The notes under the pieces are model-generated. The model ran no database searches. It was not told the DNA's origin and was given only the letters and a program-made list of their open reading frames with translations. DNA of 64,000 nt. It comes from Secundilactobacillus pentosiphilus. GTDB lineage: Bacteria > Bacillota > Bacilli > Lactobacillales > Lactobacillaceae. Positions 54,956 through 63,968 of this stretch are shown here, one piece after another. The number at the start of each line of letters is the position of its first letter. The stretch's first letter is position 1. Location of the stretch: contig NZ_BCMI01000003.1 in the NCBI RefSeq assembly GCF_002217985.1, forward strand, positions 102,640 to 166,639, read 5' to 3'. Made by a program: the position numbers and the translations under genes.

Positions 54956-55288
54956 ATGAGTGAAAATAACGAACAGCAACAAATTACGATGGTGGACGAA
55001 GACGGTAACGAAGAACTGTATAACGTTCTGTTTACTTTTAAGTCACCAGACTACAACAAATCTTATATCTTACTTTACCCAGCAGGTAAAGCAGATGATG
55101 AAGAAGTTGATATTCAAGCCTACCAACTGGCAGATAGCGATGATCCTGCTGATCCACAAGGCGGCGATCTGTTGCCAATTGAAAATGACGATGAATGGGA
55201 TATGGTCGAATCAATGCTGAACACCTTTTTAAACGGCGGCGGCACTGATGCTTCCGATCAAGACTGGGGCGTACCAGATCCTAAATAA
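54956..55288 (+). CDS. yrzB: DUF1292 family protein, YrzB
   Basis: The 110-residue product is very acidic (many Asp/Glu) and matches DUF1292: ITMVDEDGNEELYNVLFTF, SYILLYPA and a C-terminal acidic tail ending DQDWGVPDPK. No catalytic motif is apparent and its function is unknown. It always accompanies ireB and ruvX in Firmicutes. The ATG at 54956 with GAGG upstream is preferred to an in-frame ATG at 54941 that overlaps ruvX without a ribosome site. Confidence 0.9.
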   Translation: MSENNEQQQITMVDEDGNEELYNVLFTFKSPDYNKSYILLYPAGKADDEEVDIQAYQLADSDDPADPQGGDLLPIENDDEWDMVESMLNTFLNGGGTDASDQDWGVPDPK

Positions 55289-55306
55289 ATGATGATTATT
55301 GAGATG

Positions 55307-55379
55307 GACAGCAGTCCGTAAGTACTGCTGTCAGGCTCTTTCATTTAGCCGCTGGTCCGTTTGGGTCAGCGGCTAAATG
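55307..55379 (+). terminator. Tandem hairpins between yrzB and zapA
   Basis: Two perfect hairpins: 9 bp (55307-55315 with 55324-55332) and 13 bp (55342-55354 with 55367-55379). Only TCTTTC follows the first and no T-run the second, so termination may be partial. Confidence 0.5.
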
Positions 55380-55409
55380 AGTTTAATCGGCACTCTGGAG
55401 GTGAACCAT

Positions 55410-55697
55410 TTGGATAACGCTAAGGAACCGCAACCAGCTCGCAGACGCTTTAAAGCGGTTATTGACGGTCAGAGCTACACGATCGTCGGCAACCACTCAC
55501 AAGCACATATGCAGGCTGTTACAGAGCTGATGAATAAGCAGCTTGCTCAGCTTAAAAAATTGGCGCCCGATATGAGTAAGGAAGAAGCTTCGATCCTATT
55601 AGCTTTTAACGCCATATCTGATCAACTAGAGAAGACTGAAGCCTATGATCAGTTAAAAAAGCAGGACGACAACGAAACGAGTTCTACTGAGTCTTAG
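55410..55697 (+). CDS. zapA: Cell division protein ZapA
   Basis: ZapA crosslinks FtsZ filaments. The 95-residue product has the family core RRFKAVIDGQSYTIVGNHSQAHMQAVTELMNKQL, followed by a coiled-coil helix to residue 90. The TTG at 55410 is chosen because GGAGGTG lies 6 bases upstream. A longer frame from an ATG at 55377 starts inside the preceding hairpin and has no ribosome site. It is followed by mutS2, as in other lactobacilli. Confidence 0.92.
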   Translation: MDNAKEPQPARRRFKAVIDGQSYTIVGNHSQAHMQAVTELMNKQLAQLKKLAPDMSKEEASILLAFNAISDQLEKTEAYDQLKKQDDNETSSTES

Positions 55698-55767
55698 TTT
55701 TAAACTGCAGTAAAGCCTGCGGTAAGCGTCAAGATTCACAACAGCATTTGAGTTATGGGAGTTAGAG

Positions 55768-58125
55768 ATGAATAACAAAATTTATAAAACCATGGCCTAT
55801 GACCAGATCAAGCAGCAGTTAAGACAGTACCTGGTTTCTGCTGCGGGTGATGCCGAGTTAAAAAAATTAGCACCCAGCAGTGATTTTGACTGGGTTCAAG
55901 AACAAATCGACGAAACCAAAGACGGGGCAGACATTTACCGGCTGGAAAGCGGTATTCCGATCCCTAAATTAGCGGACGTGAGCCCGCATTTAAAACGGCT
56001 TTCAATTGACGGTACGTTAAGCGGTACCGAACTGGCCCAAATTAGCCAGGTGTTAAAAACGGTCCAGTCCGTGATCAGTTTTTTTGACGACTTAGAGCAA
56101 CGTCCCGTTGAACTGCGTCGTTTATACGACGTAGTTGGTCGACTGGTTCATTTACCAGACGTCAGTAAACGTCTCAGTGTTTCACTGGAAGACGATGGCC
56201 GTTTAACGGATGAAGCGTCACCGGAGCTACGTCGGATTCGCCGCCAAATCAACAATTTTGAGGGCACTATTCGCCAGCAGATGACGGGGTATACCCGTGG
56301 TAAGAACGCCAAGTACCTCAGCGATACCTTGGTGACAATTCGTGACGAGCGGTACGTTTTGCCAGTAAAGGCTGAGTATAAGCAGCACTTTGGCGGTATT
56401 GTCCACGACCAAAGTGCCAGTGGTCAAACACTGTATATTGAGCCGGAATCCGTCGTGGGTAAAAATAATCAGCTGCGTGAAGCCCAAATTGCTGAACGCC
56501 AAGAAGAACGGCGTATTCTGCTTGATTTGTCCAATCTATTACGGCCCTATCAAGAAGACATTCATGATAACGCCACGATTTTAGGACACTTGGACTTTGT
56601 TAATGCCAAGGCCCGTTATGCCCATGATATCAAGGCAACGGAACCCGTCTTGTCCAAAGAAGACCAGATTGTCTTGCGCCAAGCACGACACCCGCTGATC
56701 GACCCGAAAAAGGTGGTCGCCAATGATATTGCGTTAGGTAAAGATTACAAAGCAATTATCGTTACTGGGCCTAACACCGGTGGGAAAACCATTACCCTGA
56801 AAACGGTCGGTCTGACCCAGTTGATGGCACAGTCGGGACTTTTCATTGCTGCGGATGAGCATTCTCAAGTCGGTTTGTTTGATGAGGTGTTTGCCGATAT
56901 CGGTGATGAACAATCGATCGAGCAAAACTTAAGTACCTTCTCCTCACACATTGAAAACATTGTCTCGATTTTAGGTGCCGCTAGTGATCACAGCCTGATC
57001 CTCGTGGACGAATTGGGAGCTGGAACTGATCCGCAAGAAGGTGCGGCACTGGCGATGGCGATCTTAGATGAAATCGGCGCGATGGGCAGTGAAGTCATTG
57101 CAACGACCCACTACCCGGAACTGAAAGCTTACGGGTATAACCGACCGGAAACCATTAATGCCAGCATGGAGTTTGACAATGAGACACTGAAGCCGACGTA
57201 CCGGCTGTTGATGGGAATTCCAGGGCGCAGTAACGCGCTGGAGATTGCCACTCGGCTGGGACTTAAATCTTCCATTATTGATGAAGCCCGCAGTTTAACC
57301 GACGATGATAGTCAGGACCTGAATAATATGATTGCCGACCTGACCGCTCAAAAGCGGCAGGCCGATCTGGATGCCCAAGCGGCTGCCAAAACACTGGCTG
57401 AAGCTGAGCAGTTGGAAAAGGACCTGAAAGACAAGTATGACGGTTACCTGAAACAAAGAGACCAGCTCATGGAGCAGGCCAAAGACGACGCCAACAAGCT
57501 GGTTGAAAAAACCCGGTTACGGGCGGATGAGATTATTAAGGATATCCGTAAGAAACAGCTTAAAGCGGGCAAGACAGTGATCAAGGAGGATCAGCTGATT
57601 GACGCCAAGGGGCAGATCAATGCCTTGCAGCAGGATCAGCGCTTGAAGAAAAATCGGGTATTGAACCGTGAGAAGAAGCGCCATCACTTTAAGATCGGCG
57701 ACGAGGTCGTTGTGCGGTCTTACGGTCAGCGCGGTGTGATCATGGATAAGATCGACGACCGTCATTTCGAAGTTCAAATGGGGATTTTGAAGATGAAGAT
57801 CGAAGACACTGATTTGGAACGGGCTAAACCGGAAAAAGAAGCGCCCAAGCCACGGGCAACGGTTCAGCGGACCCGTTCCAACGGGGTTTCGCCGACTTTG
57901 GACTTGCGTGGTCACCGTTACGAGGAAGCCATGGCCGAGGTTGACCGGTTTATTGATTCGGCGCTCTTAGCGGGCTATCCATCCGTCACCATTATTCACG
58001 GCAAGGGGACTGGTGCGCTGCGAAAGGGTGTGACTGAATACCTGCAGTCTAATCCCCGGATCAAGTCGTTTGGCTTTTCACCAGCGAATGCGGGTGGCGA
58101 CGGTTCAACCATTGTTAAACTGTAA
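55768..58125 (+). CDS. mutS2: Endonuclease / ribosome quality control ATPase MutS2
   Basis: MutS2 binds branched DNA and, in B. subtilis, collided ribosomes; it does not act in mismatch repair. The 785-residue product lacks the MutS mismatch domain and starts with the clamp/lever region. It has Walker A GPNTGGKTI, Walker B LILVDELGAGTDP, a long coiled coil (about 510-620) and a C-terminal Smr nuclease domain (LDLRGHRYEEAM and HGKGTGALR). Length is normal. trxA follows after 75 bp with its own promoter. Confidence 0.97.
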   Translation: MNNKIYKTMAYDQIKQQLRQYLVSAAGDAELKKLAPSSDFDWVQEQIDETKDGADIYRLESGIPIPKLADVSPHLKRLSIDGTLSGTELAQISQVLKTVQSVISFFDDLEQRPVELRRLYDVVGRLVHLPDVSKRLSVSLEDDGRLTDEASPELRRIRRQINNFEGTIRQQMTGYTRGKNAKYLSDTLVTIRDERYVLPVKAEYKQHFGGIVHDQSASGQTLYIEPESVVGKNNQLREAQIAERQEERRILLDLSNLLRPYQEDIHDNATILGHLDFVNAKARYAHDIKATEPVLSKEDQIVLRQARHPLIDPKKVVANDIALGKDYKAIIVTGPNTGGKTITLKTVGLTQLMAQSGLFIAADEHSQVGLFDEVFADIGDEQSIEQNLSTFSSHIENIVSILGAASDHSLILVDELGAGTDPQEGAALAMAILDEIGAMGSEVIATTHYPELKAYGYNRPETINASMEFDNETLKPTYRLLMGIPGRSNALEIATRLGLKSSIIDEARSLTDDDSQDLNNMIADLTAQKRQADLDAQAAAKTLAEAEQLEKDLKDKYDGYLKQRDQLMEQAKDDANKLVEKTRLRADEIIKDIRKKQLKAGKTVIKEDQLIDAKGQINALQQDQRLKKNRVLNREKKRHHFKIGDEVVVRSYGQRGVIMDKIDDRHFEVQMGILKMKIEDTDLERAKPEKEAPKPRATVQRTRSNGVSPTLDLRGHRYEEAMAEVDRFIDSALLAGYPSVTIIHGKGTGALRKGVTEYLQSNPRIKSFGFSPANAGGDGSTIVKL

Positions 58126-58200
58126 ATTGCTAATTACTTGTTCTTTTCGGAAAATCTGATACACTTACTAAAGGTAAACAAATAAAGGAGGGATCGTTTT

Positions 58201-58518
58201 ATGACTGTTGCAGAAACGACAGATAAAACTTTTGAAAACGATACATCGAAGGGTGTTACACTGACTGATTTTTGGGCAACTTGGTGTGGCCCTTGCCGCA
58301 TGCAATCACCAGTAGTTGAACAATTATCCAGCGAAATGGATGAGGTGACATTCAATAAAATGGATGTTGATGCCAATCCAGATACACCGCAAAAATTCGG
58401 TATCATGAGTATCCCAACCCTCCTTGTCAAAAAGGACGGTCAGGTAGTGGATACGATCGTGGGTTATCACACAAAGGATCAATTAAAGCAGTTATTGTCC
58501 CAATACGTTGAGGGCTAA
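58201..58518 (+). CDS. trxA: Thioredoxin
   Basis: This small cytoplasmic disulfide reductase has 105 residues and the active site WCGPC in FWATWCGPCRM (Cys at about 29 and 32), plus the cis-proline segment SIPTLLV. AAGGAGGGA precedes the ATG. An extended -10 element TGATACACT (58157-58165) with TTGTTC 16 bases before it forms a promoter. The gene ends at a strong terminator shared with the convergent yslB-like gene. Thioredoxin reductase is not in the window. Confidence 0.97.
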   Translation: MTVAETTDKTFENDTSKGVTLTDFWATWCGPCRMQSPVVEQLSSEMDEVTFNKMDVDANPDTPQKFGIMSIPTLLVKKDGQVVDTIVGYHTKDQLKQLLSQYVEG

Positions 58519-58548
58519 CTGATTGTTACAGCGTGGTTTAAGAACGAC

Positions 58549-58597
58549 AAAAGGTCTAATCATCAATCGCATGCCGACTGATGGTTAGACCTTTTAT
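58549..58597 (+). terminator. Bidirectional terminator between trxA and the yslB-like gene
   Basis: A 17-bp stem with one G-U pair (58549-58565 with 58579-58595) has an A-run at its left and a T-run at its right. Confidence 0.88.
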
Positions 58598-58628
58598 TTA
58601 ACTTAAATTTATAAGTGCAGGATCGCAA

Positions 58629-59114
58629 TTACTTGATGATGGGCATTGGGTTTAACTCCTGCGGATCTGAGACGGCATCTCGAGGGTCGAGATGAACAAC
58701 GAGACTAATACCGTCTGCATGCTTAGGCTTTTCGCCCATTTCCGTTTCCGCTACGACCCCGACCATTTGTTGTGCACTTTGAGCTAGAAAGCCGGCTTCC
58801 AAGGAAAAGGTTGCGTCAGGCTGCAATGATAGTCGGCTGGTTACCGGTTTGCCGCTGAGCGTAAATTGCCATTGTTTAGCGGACTGTTTTTGCAGCATAA
58901 GGTCACCCAACTCAGCTTGCTGGAAAAAACTGACGAGGTCTTGGATACTGCCCAAAGTGAATCGTCTTGCTAGCTGTTTGCCTTCCCAATAAGCAATGCT
59001 GCCTGCATCGGTACCCAGCAAATCGTTTAAAACAACGTCTCGGAAGAGTGCTTTGCCAAATAGTGGGGCACTTTCGGAATCTGAAAGATAATGTGCGTAA
59101 ATCTGATTATTCAT
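58629..59114 (-). CDS. DUF2507 family protein, YslB-like
   Basis: The 161-residue product begins MNNQIYAHYLSDSES and shows the DUF2507 pattern: FGKALFRDVVLNDLLGTDAGSIAYWEGKQLARRF, then a mixed alpha/beta domain resembling V4R folds and a polar C-terminal tail. The family is found beside trxA, racE and rdgB in Firmicutes; function is unknown. The ATG at 59114 has GGAG 8 bases upstream and gives normal length. It is convergent with trxA. Confidence 0.82.
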   Translation of the reverse strand: MNNQIYAHYLSDSESAPLFGKALFRDVVLNDLLGTDAGSIAYWEGKQLARRFTLGSIQDLVSFFQQAELGDLMLQKQSAKQWQFTLSGKPVTSRLSLQPDATFSLEAGFLAQSAQQMVGVVAETEMGEKPKHADGISLVVHLDPRDAVSDPQELNPMPIIK

Positions 59115-59286
59115 GAGGGGTTCTCCATTCACTTTTCTATTACACTAAGATTACAATGGATCGTGCTCGAATTGCAAGATAATTAACGGAACTTAAAAAG
59201 GAACTTAAAAAAACCATGATTTCTTGCTTCCAGTGTTAAAAAGGATAATAATATAGTTTCAAGATATATTTGAAAGGGAGATTGTG

Positions 59287-60138
59287 ATGACATCTCAACC
59301 GATTGGTTTTTTAGATTCCGGTGTTGGCGGTCTAACCGTTGTTAAAGAAGCGCTCAAACAACTTCCAAACGAATCAATTGTCTTCTTAGGCGACCAGGCG
59401 CGTCTACCTTATGGACCGCGTCCAACCGAAGAAGTAGCCCACTTTGTACAGCAAATTGCGGGCTTTTTATTGGACCAGCACATCAAAGCTCTGGTGCTCG
59501 CCTGTAATACGGCAACGGCAGCAGCCCTACCCATTTTACAAGCAAAGCTACCGATTCCCGTAGTGGGCGTCATTGATTCTGGCAGTCAGACTGCAGTAAA
59601 AGTCTCAACTGGCCAGCGAATCGGTGTGATTGCTACTGAAGGAACGATCAAGAGCCACGCCTACCAGCGGGCGATTAGTAACTTATCTCCAAACGCTTCG
59701 ATTGAGGGTCTCGCTTGTCCCGAGTTTGTGACCGTCGTGGAGGCGGGAAAGTATCATGCCCCTCAGACGGATCAGCTGGTTGATGACCAGTTGCGTTACT
59801 TCAAAACGCACCCCGTAGATACCCTTATCTTAGGGTGTACCCATTTTCCACTGTTAGTGGACTCAATTCGCAAAGCGATGGGACCTAGCGTCACGTTAGT
59901 TGATTCTGGCGTTGAGACGGTGAGTGTGATTAAGCAGCTTTTAGCCGATGAGCAGCTGTTGAACACTGACGGCGCGGTGAAACAGCCCCAGTTCTATACG
60001 ACGGGTGACGTTGACAGTTTCACCACCATTGCACAGGACTGGCTGCAGATGACTGAGTTGAACGTTCAACACGTACCGGTTGAACAGTTGACGGAATACG
60101 GTGATTTAAAGCCGAAGGAGTCCAGTTATGAAGCCTAG
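59287..60138 (+). CDS. murI: Glutamate racemase
   Basis: The enzyme makes D-glutamate for peptidoglycan. The 283-residue product has the two catalytic cysteines in VLACNTATAAA and LGCTHFPLLV, the N-terminal GFLDSGVGGLTV and the LGDQARLPYG segment. The ATG at 59287 lies 6 bases after AAAGGGAG; the GTG directly before it is too close. The gene (racE in Gram-positive usage) overlaps rdgB by 11 bases, which indicates an operon with rdgB, yfcE and cbpB. Confidence 0.96.
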   Translation: MTSQPIGFLDSGVGGLTVVKEALKQLPNESIVFLGDQARLPYGPRPTEEVAHFVQQIAGFLLDQHIKALVLACNTATAAALPILQAKLPIPVVGVIDSGSQTAVKVSTGQRIGVIATEGTIKSHAYQRAISNLSPNASIEGLACPEFVTVVEAGKYHAPQTDQLVDDQLRYFKTHPVDTLILGCTHFPLLVDSIRKAMGPSVTLVDSGVETVSVIKQLLADEQLLNTDGAVKQPQFYTTGDVDSFTTIAQDWLQMTELNVQHVPVEQLTEYGDLKPKESSYEA

Positions 60139-60730
60139 TACATTAGTAATTGCCACCCGTAACCAGGGTAAGGCTAGGGAATTTTCGGAAATGCTTGCAC
60201 CCAAGGGCATCACCATCAAAACGTTAGCGGACTACCCCGAAGTTGGTGCGATTTCCGAAACGGGTACGACGTTTGAGGAAAACGCTACGTTAAAGGCTCA
60301 AGCTATTGCAGATCATACGCAGTTACCCGTTTTAGCGGATGATTCAGGGCTAGAAGTTGCGGCTTTAAATGGCGAACCGGGGATTTATTCTGCCCGTTAC
60401 GCCGGGGATCATGATGATGCTGCTAACAACGCCAAACTGCTTGGTAAGTTAAAGAACGTGCCGGCAGAGCAGCGGCAGGCCGTTTTTCACACCACTTTAG
60501 TTTTACTTAAGCCTAGCGGCTTAAAGTTAGTGGTTGATGGTGAAGTCCATGGTCAAATCTTAACTGCGCCCCGGGGTGCAAACGGCTTTGGCTATGATCC
60601 GCTATTTTATATCCCTTCAAAAGGGAAGACCATGGCAGAAATGAGCGATGCTGAGAAGAATTCGATCAGTCATCGCGGCCGGGCAACCCGGAAAATGATG
60701 ACGCAGTTTGACGATTGGTGGGAGGCCTAG
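60128..60730 (+). CDS. rdgB: Non-canonical purine NTP pyrophosphatase (RdgB/HAM1)
   Basis: It hydrolyses ITP, dITP and XTP to keep damaged purines out of nucleic acids. The 200-residue product has the Ham1 motifs ATRNQGKAREF, TFEENATLKA, DDSGLEV and SHRGRA near the end. Length is typical. GGAG lies before the ATG, which overlaps the racemase gene by 11 bases. The fusion with racemase seen in some lactobacilli is absent here. Confidence 0.96.
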   Translation: MKPSTLVIATRNQGKAREFSEMLAPKGITIKTLADYPEVGAISETGTTFEENATLKAQAIADHTQLPVLADDSGLEVAALNGEPGIYSARYAGDHDDAANNAKLLGKLKNVPAEQRQAVFHTTLVLLKPSGLKLVVDGEVHGQILTAPRGANGFGYDPLFYIPSKGKTMAEMSDAEKNSISHRGRATRKMMTQFDDWWEA

Positions 60731-60731
60731 C

Positions 60732-61250
60732 ATGAAAATTTTAGCTGTCAGCGATAACCACGGTGATCGTCAAATCCTGCAAACCATTTTTGCAGCGTAT
60801 GGTGATCAGGTTGACGCAATTTTCCATTGCGGTGATTCGGAAATGACGCGTGACGATCCGCTTTTCAAGGGTGTCCAGGTAGTCAAAGGCAACAACGACT
60901 TTGGCACTGACTTTCCTAATGAACTGCAACGGGTCATTGGCGGCACTAAAATTTTTATGACGCATGGTCACCTGTACGATGTCGGCATGAGCCTAACCAG
61001 GTTGGACCTCAAAGCCCGTGAGATTGGGGCGTTGGTCGTTTTATTTGGGCATACGCACCAGTTAGCAGCCGAAACCTCTCAAGGGCGGTTGTACGTTAAC
61101 CCAGGCAGTATTTCGCTGCCAAGAGGAGAGTTCGCGTCAATTGGCGGGACCTTTGCCATCATTGACGTGCAGCCCGCGCAAATGACGGTTGATTTTTATG
61201 ATCGTCAGTTACAAAAAGTTGACCAGCTTCACCAGCAGTTTCAACGTTAG
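60732..61250 (+). CDS. Metallophosphoesterase, YfcE/MJ0936 family
   Basis: The 172-residue calcineurin-like phosphodiesterase has all metal-binding motifs in order: VSDNHGD, HCGDSE, KGNND, THGH and GHTH. Relatives hydrolyse phosphodiesters such as bis-p-nitrophenyl phosphate in vitro; the physiological substrate is unknown. The ATG at 60732 follows GGGAGG. It starts 1 base after rdgB ends and is part of the racemase operon. It is often annotated ysnB in Bacillus. Confidence 0.93.
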   Translation: MKILAVSDNHGDRQILQTIFAAYGDQVDAIFHCGDSEMTRDDPLFKGVQVVKGNNDFGTDFPNELQRVIGGTKIFMTHGHLYDVGMSLTRLDLKAREIGALVVLFGHTHQLAAETSQGRLYVNPGSISLPRGEFASIGGTFAIIDVQPAQMTVDFYDRQLQKVDQLHQQFQR

Positions 61251-61270
61251 AAAGGGACTGAATTTGACGG

Positions 61271-61765
61271 ATGATTGATGAACCCATTAAAAAAATGATT
61301 ATGGCCGATCACGATGACCTGATTATCCCAGCGAACCTCGTCGCTAACGTCATGGTGAAAAACGATTGCTACCACGCTTTTTTGGTGCTGACAAAGGTCG
61401 GCTATTCTAAGGTGCCAGTACTGGATAATGATCAGCATCTTTGCGGCTTGGTTTCACTGTCCATGATCACTGAATACATGCTGGATACGGATCACGTGGC
61501 GTCAGAAAACTTGCGGCGGCTAACGGTAGCCGACGTGATGCAGACTGATTTTCGTTCAATTGAAGATCCAACTGATCTGGAGGAGATCATGCACTTACTG
61601 ATTAACGATAACTTTGTACCAGTCGTGTCGGATGAGAAGACGTTTATGGGGATTATCACACGCCGCGAGCTTTTAAAACGGGTCAATTATTTAGCCCATA
61701 ATTTTTCGGCGCAATACGATGTTTCACCTCGCTTGAACTCGGTGAAAAGCAACGGTAATTGCTGA
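61271..61765 (+). CDS. CBS domain protein, CbpB-like
   Basis: The 164-residue product contains two tandem CBS domains (about residues 17-75 and 85-150; VGYSKVPVLDNDQHLCGLVS and NDNFVPVVSDEKTFMGIIT). It resembles B. subtilis YkuL/Listeria CbpB, which bind cyclic di-AMP and act on the stringent response enzyme Rel. AAGGGAC lies upstream of the ATG. It is the last gene of the murI-rdgB-yfcE operon and is followed by repeat copy 3. Confidence 0.85.
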   Translation: MIDEPIKKMIMADHDDLIIPANLVANVMVKNDCYHAFLVLTKVGYSKVPVLDNDQHLCGLVSLSMITEYMLDTDHVASENLRRLTVADVMQTDFRSIEDPTDLEEIMHLLINDNFVPVVSDEKTFMGIITRRELLKRVNYLAHNFSAQYDVSPRLNSVKSNGNC

Positions 61766-61809
61766 CTAGGCGTATGATAACGCGGCCGTTATGAACTTAA
61801 ATTAAAATA

Positions 61810-62037
61810 AGAGGGCCTGTGACTTAAGCCTATATCGATAAGGATTCCAGTTGATTTCTTGACTAAAGCACAGCTTAAAATGTACGCTGGTTCAATACTG
61901 GAAGATAGCCTTAGCCTGCTCCACAACTCAGATTCCGGCCATATAATACCAAAAGGCACCATCCCAATAAAAACCATTGGGATGGTGCCTTTTGGCATTA
62001 TATTCTGGAATCTACCGAGTTTTGTCACACCTTCCCT
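61810..62037 (+). repeat. Intergenic hairpin repeat element, copy 3
   Basis: It shows the same ordered blocks as copies 1 and 2: CTTAAGCCTATATCGATAAGG, TTTCTTGACTAAAGCACA, TTCAATACT, CACAACTCAGATTCCGGCCAT, a palindrome (ATAATACCAAAAGGCACC and its complement, 61942-61998) and ATTCTGGAATCTACCGAGTT, then GTCACAC. End sequences AGGG-CC-TGTGAC and GTCACACCTTCCCT are imperfect inverted repeats. The element lies between convergent cbpB-like and mscS genes and reaches the mscS stop codon (62036-62038). Confidence 0.85.
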
Positions 62038-62890
62038 AATTTTGGGAGTTATTATGATAAATCGTTGGTAACTCGATATTAGCATCATTAATGGCTTTTA
62101 AGTAGGCAGACAGTAACTTGTGCTGGACGGTAAATTGCTCGCCCGGCTGGGTGAAGGTGACCACTTGAATGACCACTTGGCCGTTTTCCAGCGGCACGGT
62201 GCCCAGATTGGTAGGCGCCTGGGTGATCGTAGGAAATTGTGCGGGTACGGTTTGATTGACGGATTCAATAATGGCGTTAATTTGATCAATGGGTGAATCG
62301 GGAAAAATCGGGATTTGCACCATTGCCCGCATTTCGTGGCGGGATTTATTGCTGACAATGGTAATGTTGCGATTAGGAATAAAGTTTAGGGTGCCGTCAG
62401 CGCTGATCACTTGAGTGGTTCGGATGCCGACAGCGGAGACCGTTCCCTCGACTTTGTCGATCATCACGGCATCGCCAACGTTGATTTGATCTTCCATTAA
62501 CAGAAAAGCACCCGTCACGATATCCGAAACAAAGCCCTGCGCGCCAAGGCCAAGTGCTAGACTGAAGATTCCGGCACCGGCAATTAACGTGCCAACCGGT
62601 ACGCCCATGAACGAAAGAAAAGCGTAGATCCAGAAAAAAATGATCGTATACTGAAAGAGGTTCATTACTAAGGTAAAAATCGTATCAAGCCGATTCGCTG
62701 AACCCTCGATGAACTTATTTTTTTTATAACGCTTAAAGAAATGCCGAATGATTTTTTTGCCGATCCAGTCAATGAGGAGCAAGCCAACGGTGACCAGTAA
62801 GAGCTGGAAAACCGTTGTGGCAATCTGTTCGCCAATGTGCTGCCAGTCAAAGTGCTGAATGAACCGGGTAAGGTTGCTGCTCAATATCAT
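62036..62890 (-). CDS. Small-conductance mechanosensitive channel, MscS family
   Basis: The 284-residue channel opens on osmotic downshock. It has three membrane helices; the third is the pore helix with LIAGAGIFSLALGLGAQGFVSDIVTG, then the beta domain (ERF-like VEGTVSAVGIRTTQVISADGTLNFIPN) and a cytoplasmic C-terminal part. The ATG at 62890 has AAGGAG 8 bases upstream; a longer frame to 62920 lies before that site. Its stop codon touches repeat copy 3, whose hairpin would form the 3' end of its mRNA. Confidence 0.93.
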   Translation of the reverse strand: MILSSNLTRFIQHFDWQHIGEQIATTVFQLLLVTVGLLLIDWIGKKIIRHFFKRYKKNKFIEGSANRLDTIFTLVMNLFQYTIIFFWIYAFLSFMGVPVGTLIAGAGIFSLALGLGAQGFVSDIVTGAFLLMEDQINVGDAVMIDKVEGTVSAVGIRTTQVISADGTLNFIPNRNITIVSNKSRHEMRAMVQIPIFPDSPIDQINAIIESVNQTVPAQFPTITQAPTNLGTVPLENGQVVIQVVTFTQPGEQFTVQHKLLSAYLKAINDANIELPTIYHNNSQN

Positions 62891-63033
62891 ATGCCTCGCT
62901 CCTTGAAATAGATTCACCAATTAGTGTAACAGATTAAGCACTAAAAAAGCAGGTGTTGCGAATGGTTTTATATTGCGTCTGAGTAGTCGCAATGCTATTC
63001 TTAACCTAACAGTAAAAAGTAAGGAGGGGTACA

Positions 63034-63438
63034 GTGACAGCAGGACAAGTGGCAGGTTTAATTGCGGCCATCGCATTTTTAATTTTAGTATTCTTCATCG
63101 GCGCCTTCTTAATGAAGATGGTGCGAACCCTTAGCGAGGTTAACAAGAGCGTGAAAACGATGACGGAAGACATGGACGTGATCAGTAAGCACGCTGAAGA
63201 TATTTTGGCTAATGCCAACACGTTATTAGATGACGTCAACCATAAAGTAGCAACGATCGATCCCGTTTTTAAAGCAGCTGCTGATTTGGGAACCAGTGTT
63301 TCCGAACTGAATGCAGCTACTCACGATTTAACGGGTAAGGTTAAATCAACGGCGAAGAAAACGGCCACAACGAGTTTGTTTGCTAAGCTAGGCGAGACGG
63401 CTTTTAACGCTTATCGTGGTCGTAAGAATAAGGATTGA
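63034..63438 (+). CDS. DUF948 family protein
   Basis: The 134-residue product has an N-terminal membrane helix (about residues 8-28, LIAAIAFLILVFFIGAFLM), followed by a long helical coiled-coil stretch with hydrophobic heptads and a basic end (YRGRKNKD). This is the DUF948 pattern. The topology predicts a short outer N-terminus and a cytoplasmic helix. AAGGAGGGG lies before the GTG start. It pairs with the next gene, 23 bp downstream. Function is unknown; a stress or envelope role is only suggested by the family. Confidence 0.85.
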   Translation: MTAGQVAGLIAAIAFLILVFFIGAFLMKMVRTLSEVNKSVKTMTEDMDVISKHAEDILANANTLLDDVNHKVATIDPVFKAAADLGTSVSELNAATHDLTGKVKSTAKKTATTSLFAKLGETAFNAYRGRKNKD

Positions 63439-63461
63439 TGATTGAAAGGAGTTTTTGACTT

Positions 63462-63938
63462 ATGGGAAAGAAGTTAGGCTTTTTGGTCGGATTAGCTGCT
63501 GGGGCCGCTGCAGCTCACGTTGCCTATCGGCGTTTAAGCGACGAGGACAAGGCGGAACTTAAGGCAGACCTGCAAGAGAAAATGGACGTTGCTAAGGACC
63601 GGGCTGTTGACTATGCCTTCTATGCGAGTGACGCTTGGGACGACTTTAAGGAAAATCTCTCTGATCAATCTCAAACCGTCAGCAAGAAGGTCAAGGACGC
63701 TGCCAGTCAGTTTGGCGATGCGCGGTTAAAACCAGCGACTGATGATGACGACTCACTGCGTTCGGAGTTAGCCGATGTTTCCACTTCTGCTGACGATGAC
63801 TCAGATGATATCGTGTTAAACAGTGAAGATACCTTTGGTGGGGCTGACGTAGCGGATGAAGCCGCCTCCTCTGAGGACGATCAGCAGGATGCAGATCACA
63901 CTGATAACGAACCGACTGACGATACTAAAAAAGATTAA
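63462..63938 (+). CDS. YtxH-like small envelope protein
   Basis: The 158-residue product has an N-terminal hydrophobic Gly/Ala-rich helix (residues 3-22, KKLGFLVGLAAGAAAAHVAY), an amphipathic helical middle and a very acidic Asp/Ser-rich C-terminal 65 residues. This recalls YtxH-type proteins often found behind DUF948 genes. AAAGGAG lies before the ATG. It is cotranscribed with the DUF948 gene. No enzymatic motif is visible. Confidence 0.75.
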   Translation: MGKKLGFLVGLAAGAAAAHVAYRRLSDEDKAELKADLQEKMDVAKDRAVDYAFYASDAWDDFKENLSDQSQTVSKKVKDAASQFGDARLKPATDDDDSLRSELADVSTSADDDSDDIVLNSEDTFGGADVADEAASSEDDQQDADHTDNEPTDDTKKD

Positions 63939-63968
63939 AGCACAAACAAAACAATCTAAGATTAGTTC

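Noticed and set aside
61859..62071. Plus-strand frame of 70 residues within repeat copy 3
   Set aside because: Same reason: no ribosome site, translation through a hairpin, overlaps the mscS 3' end.
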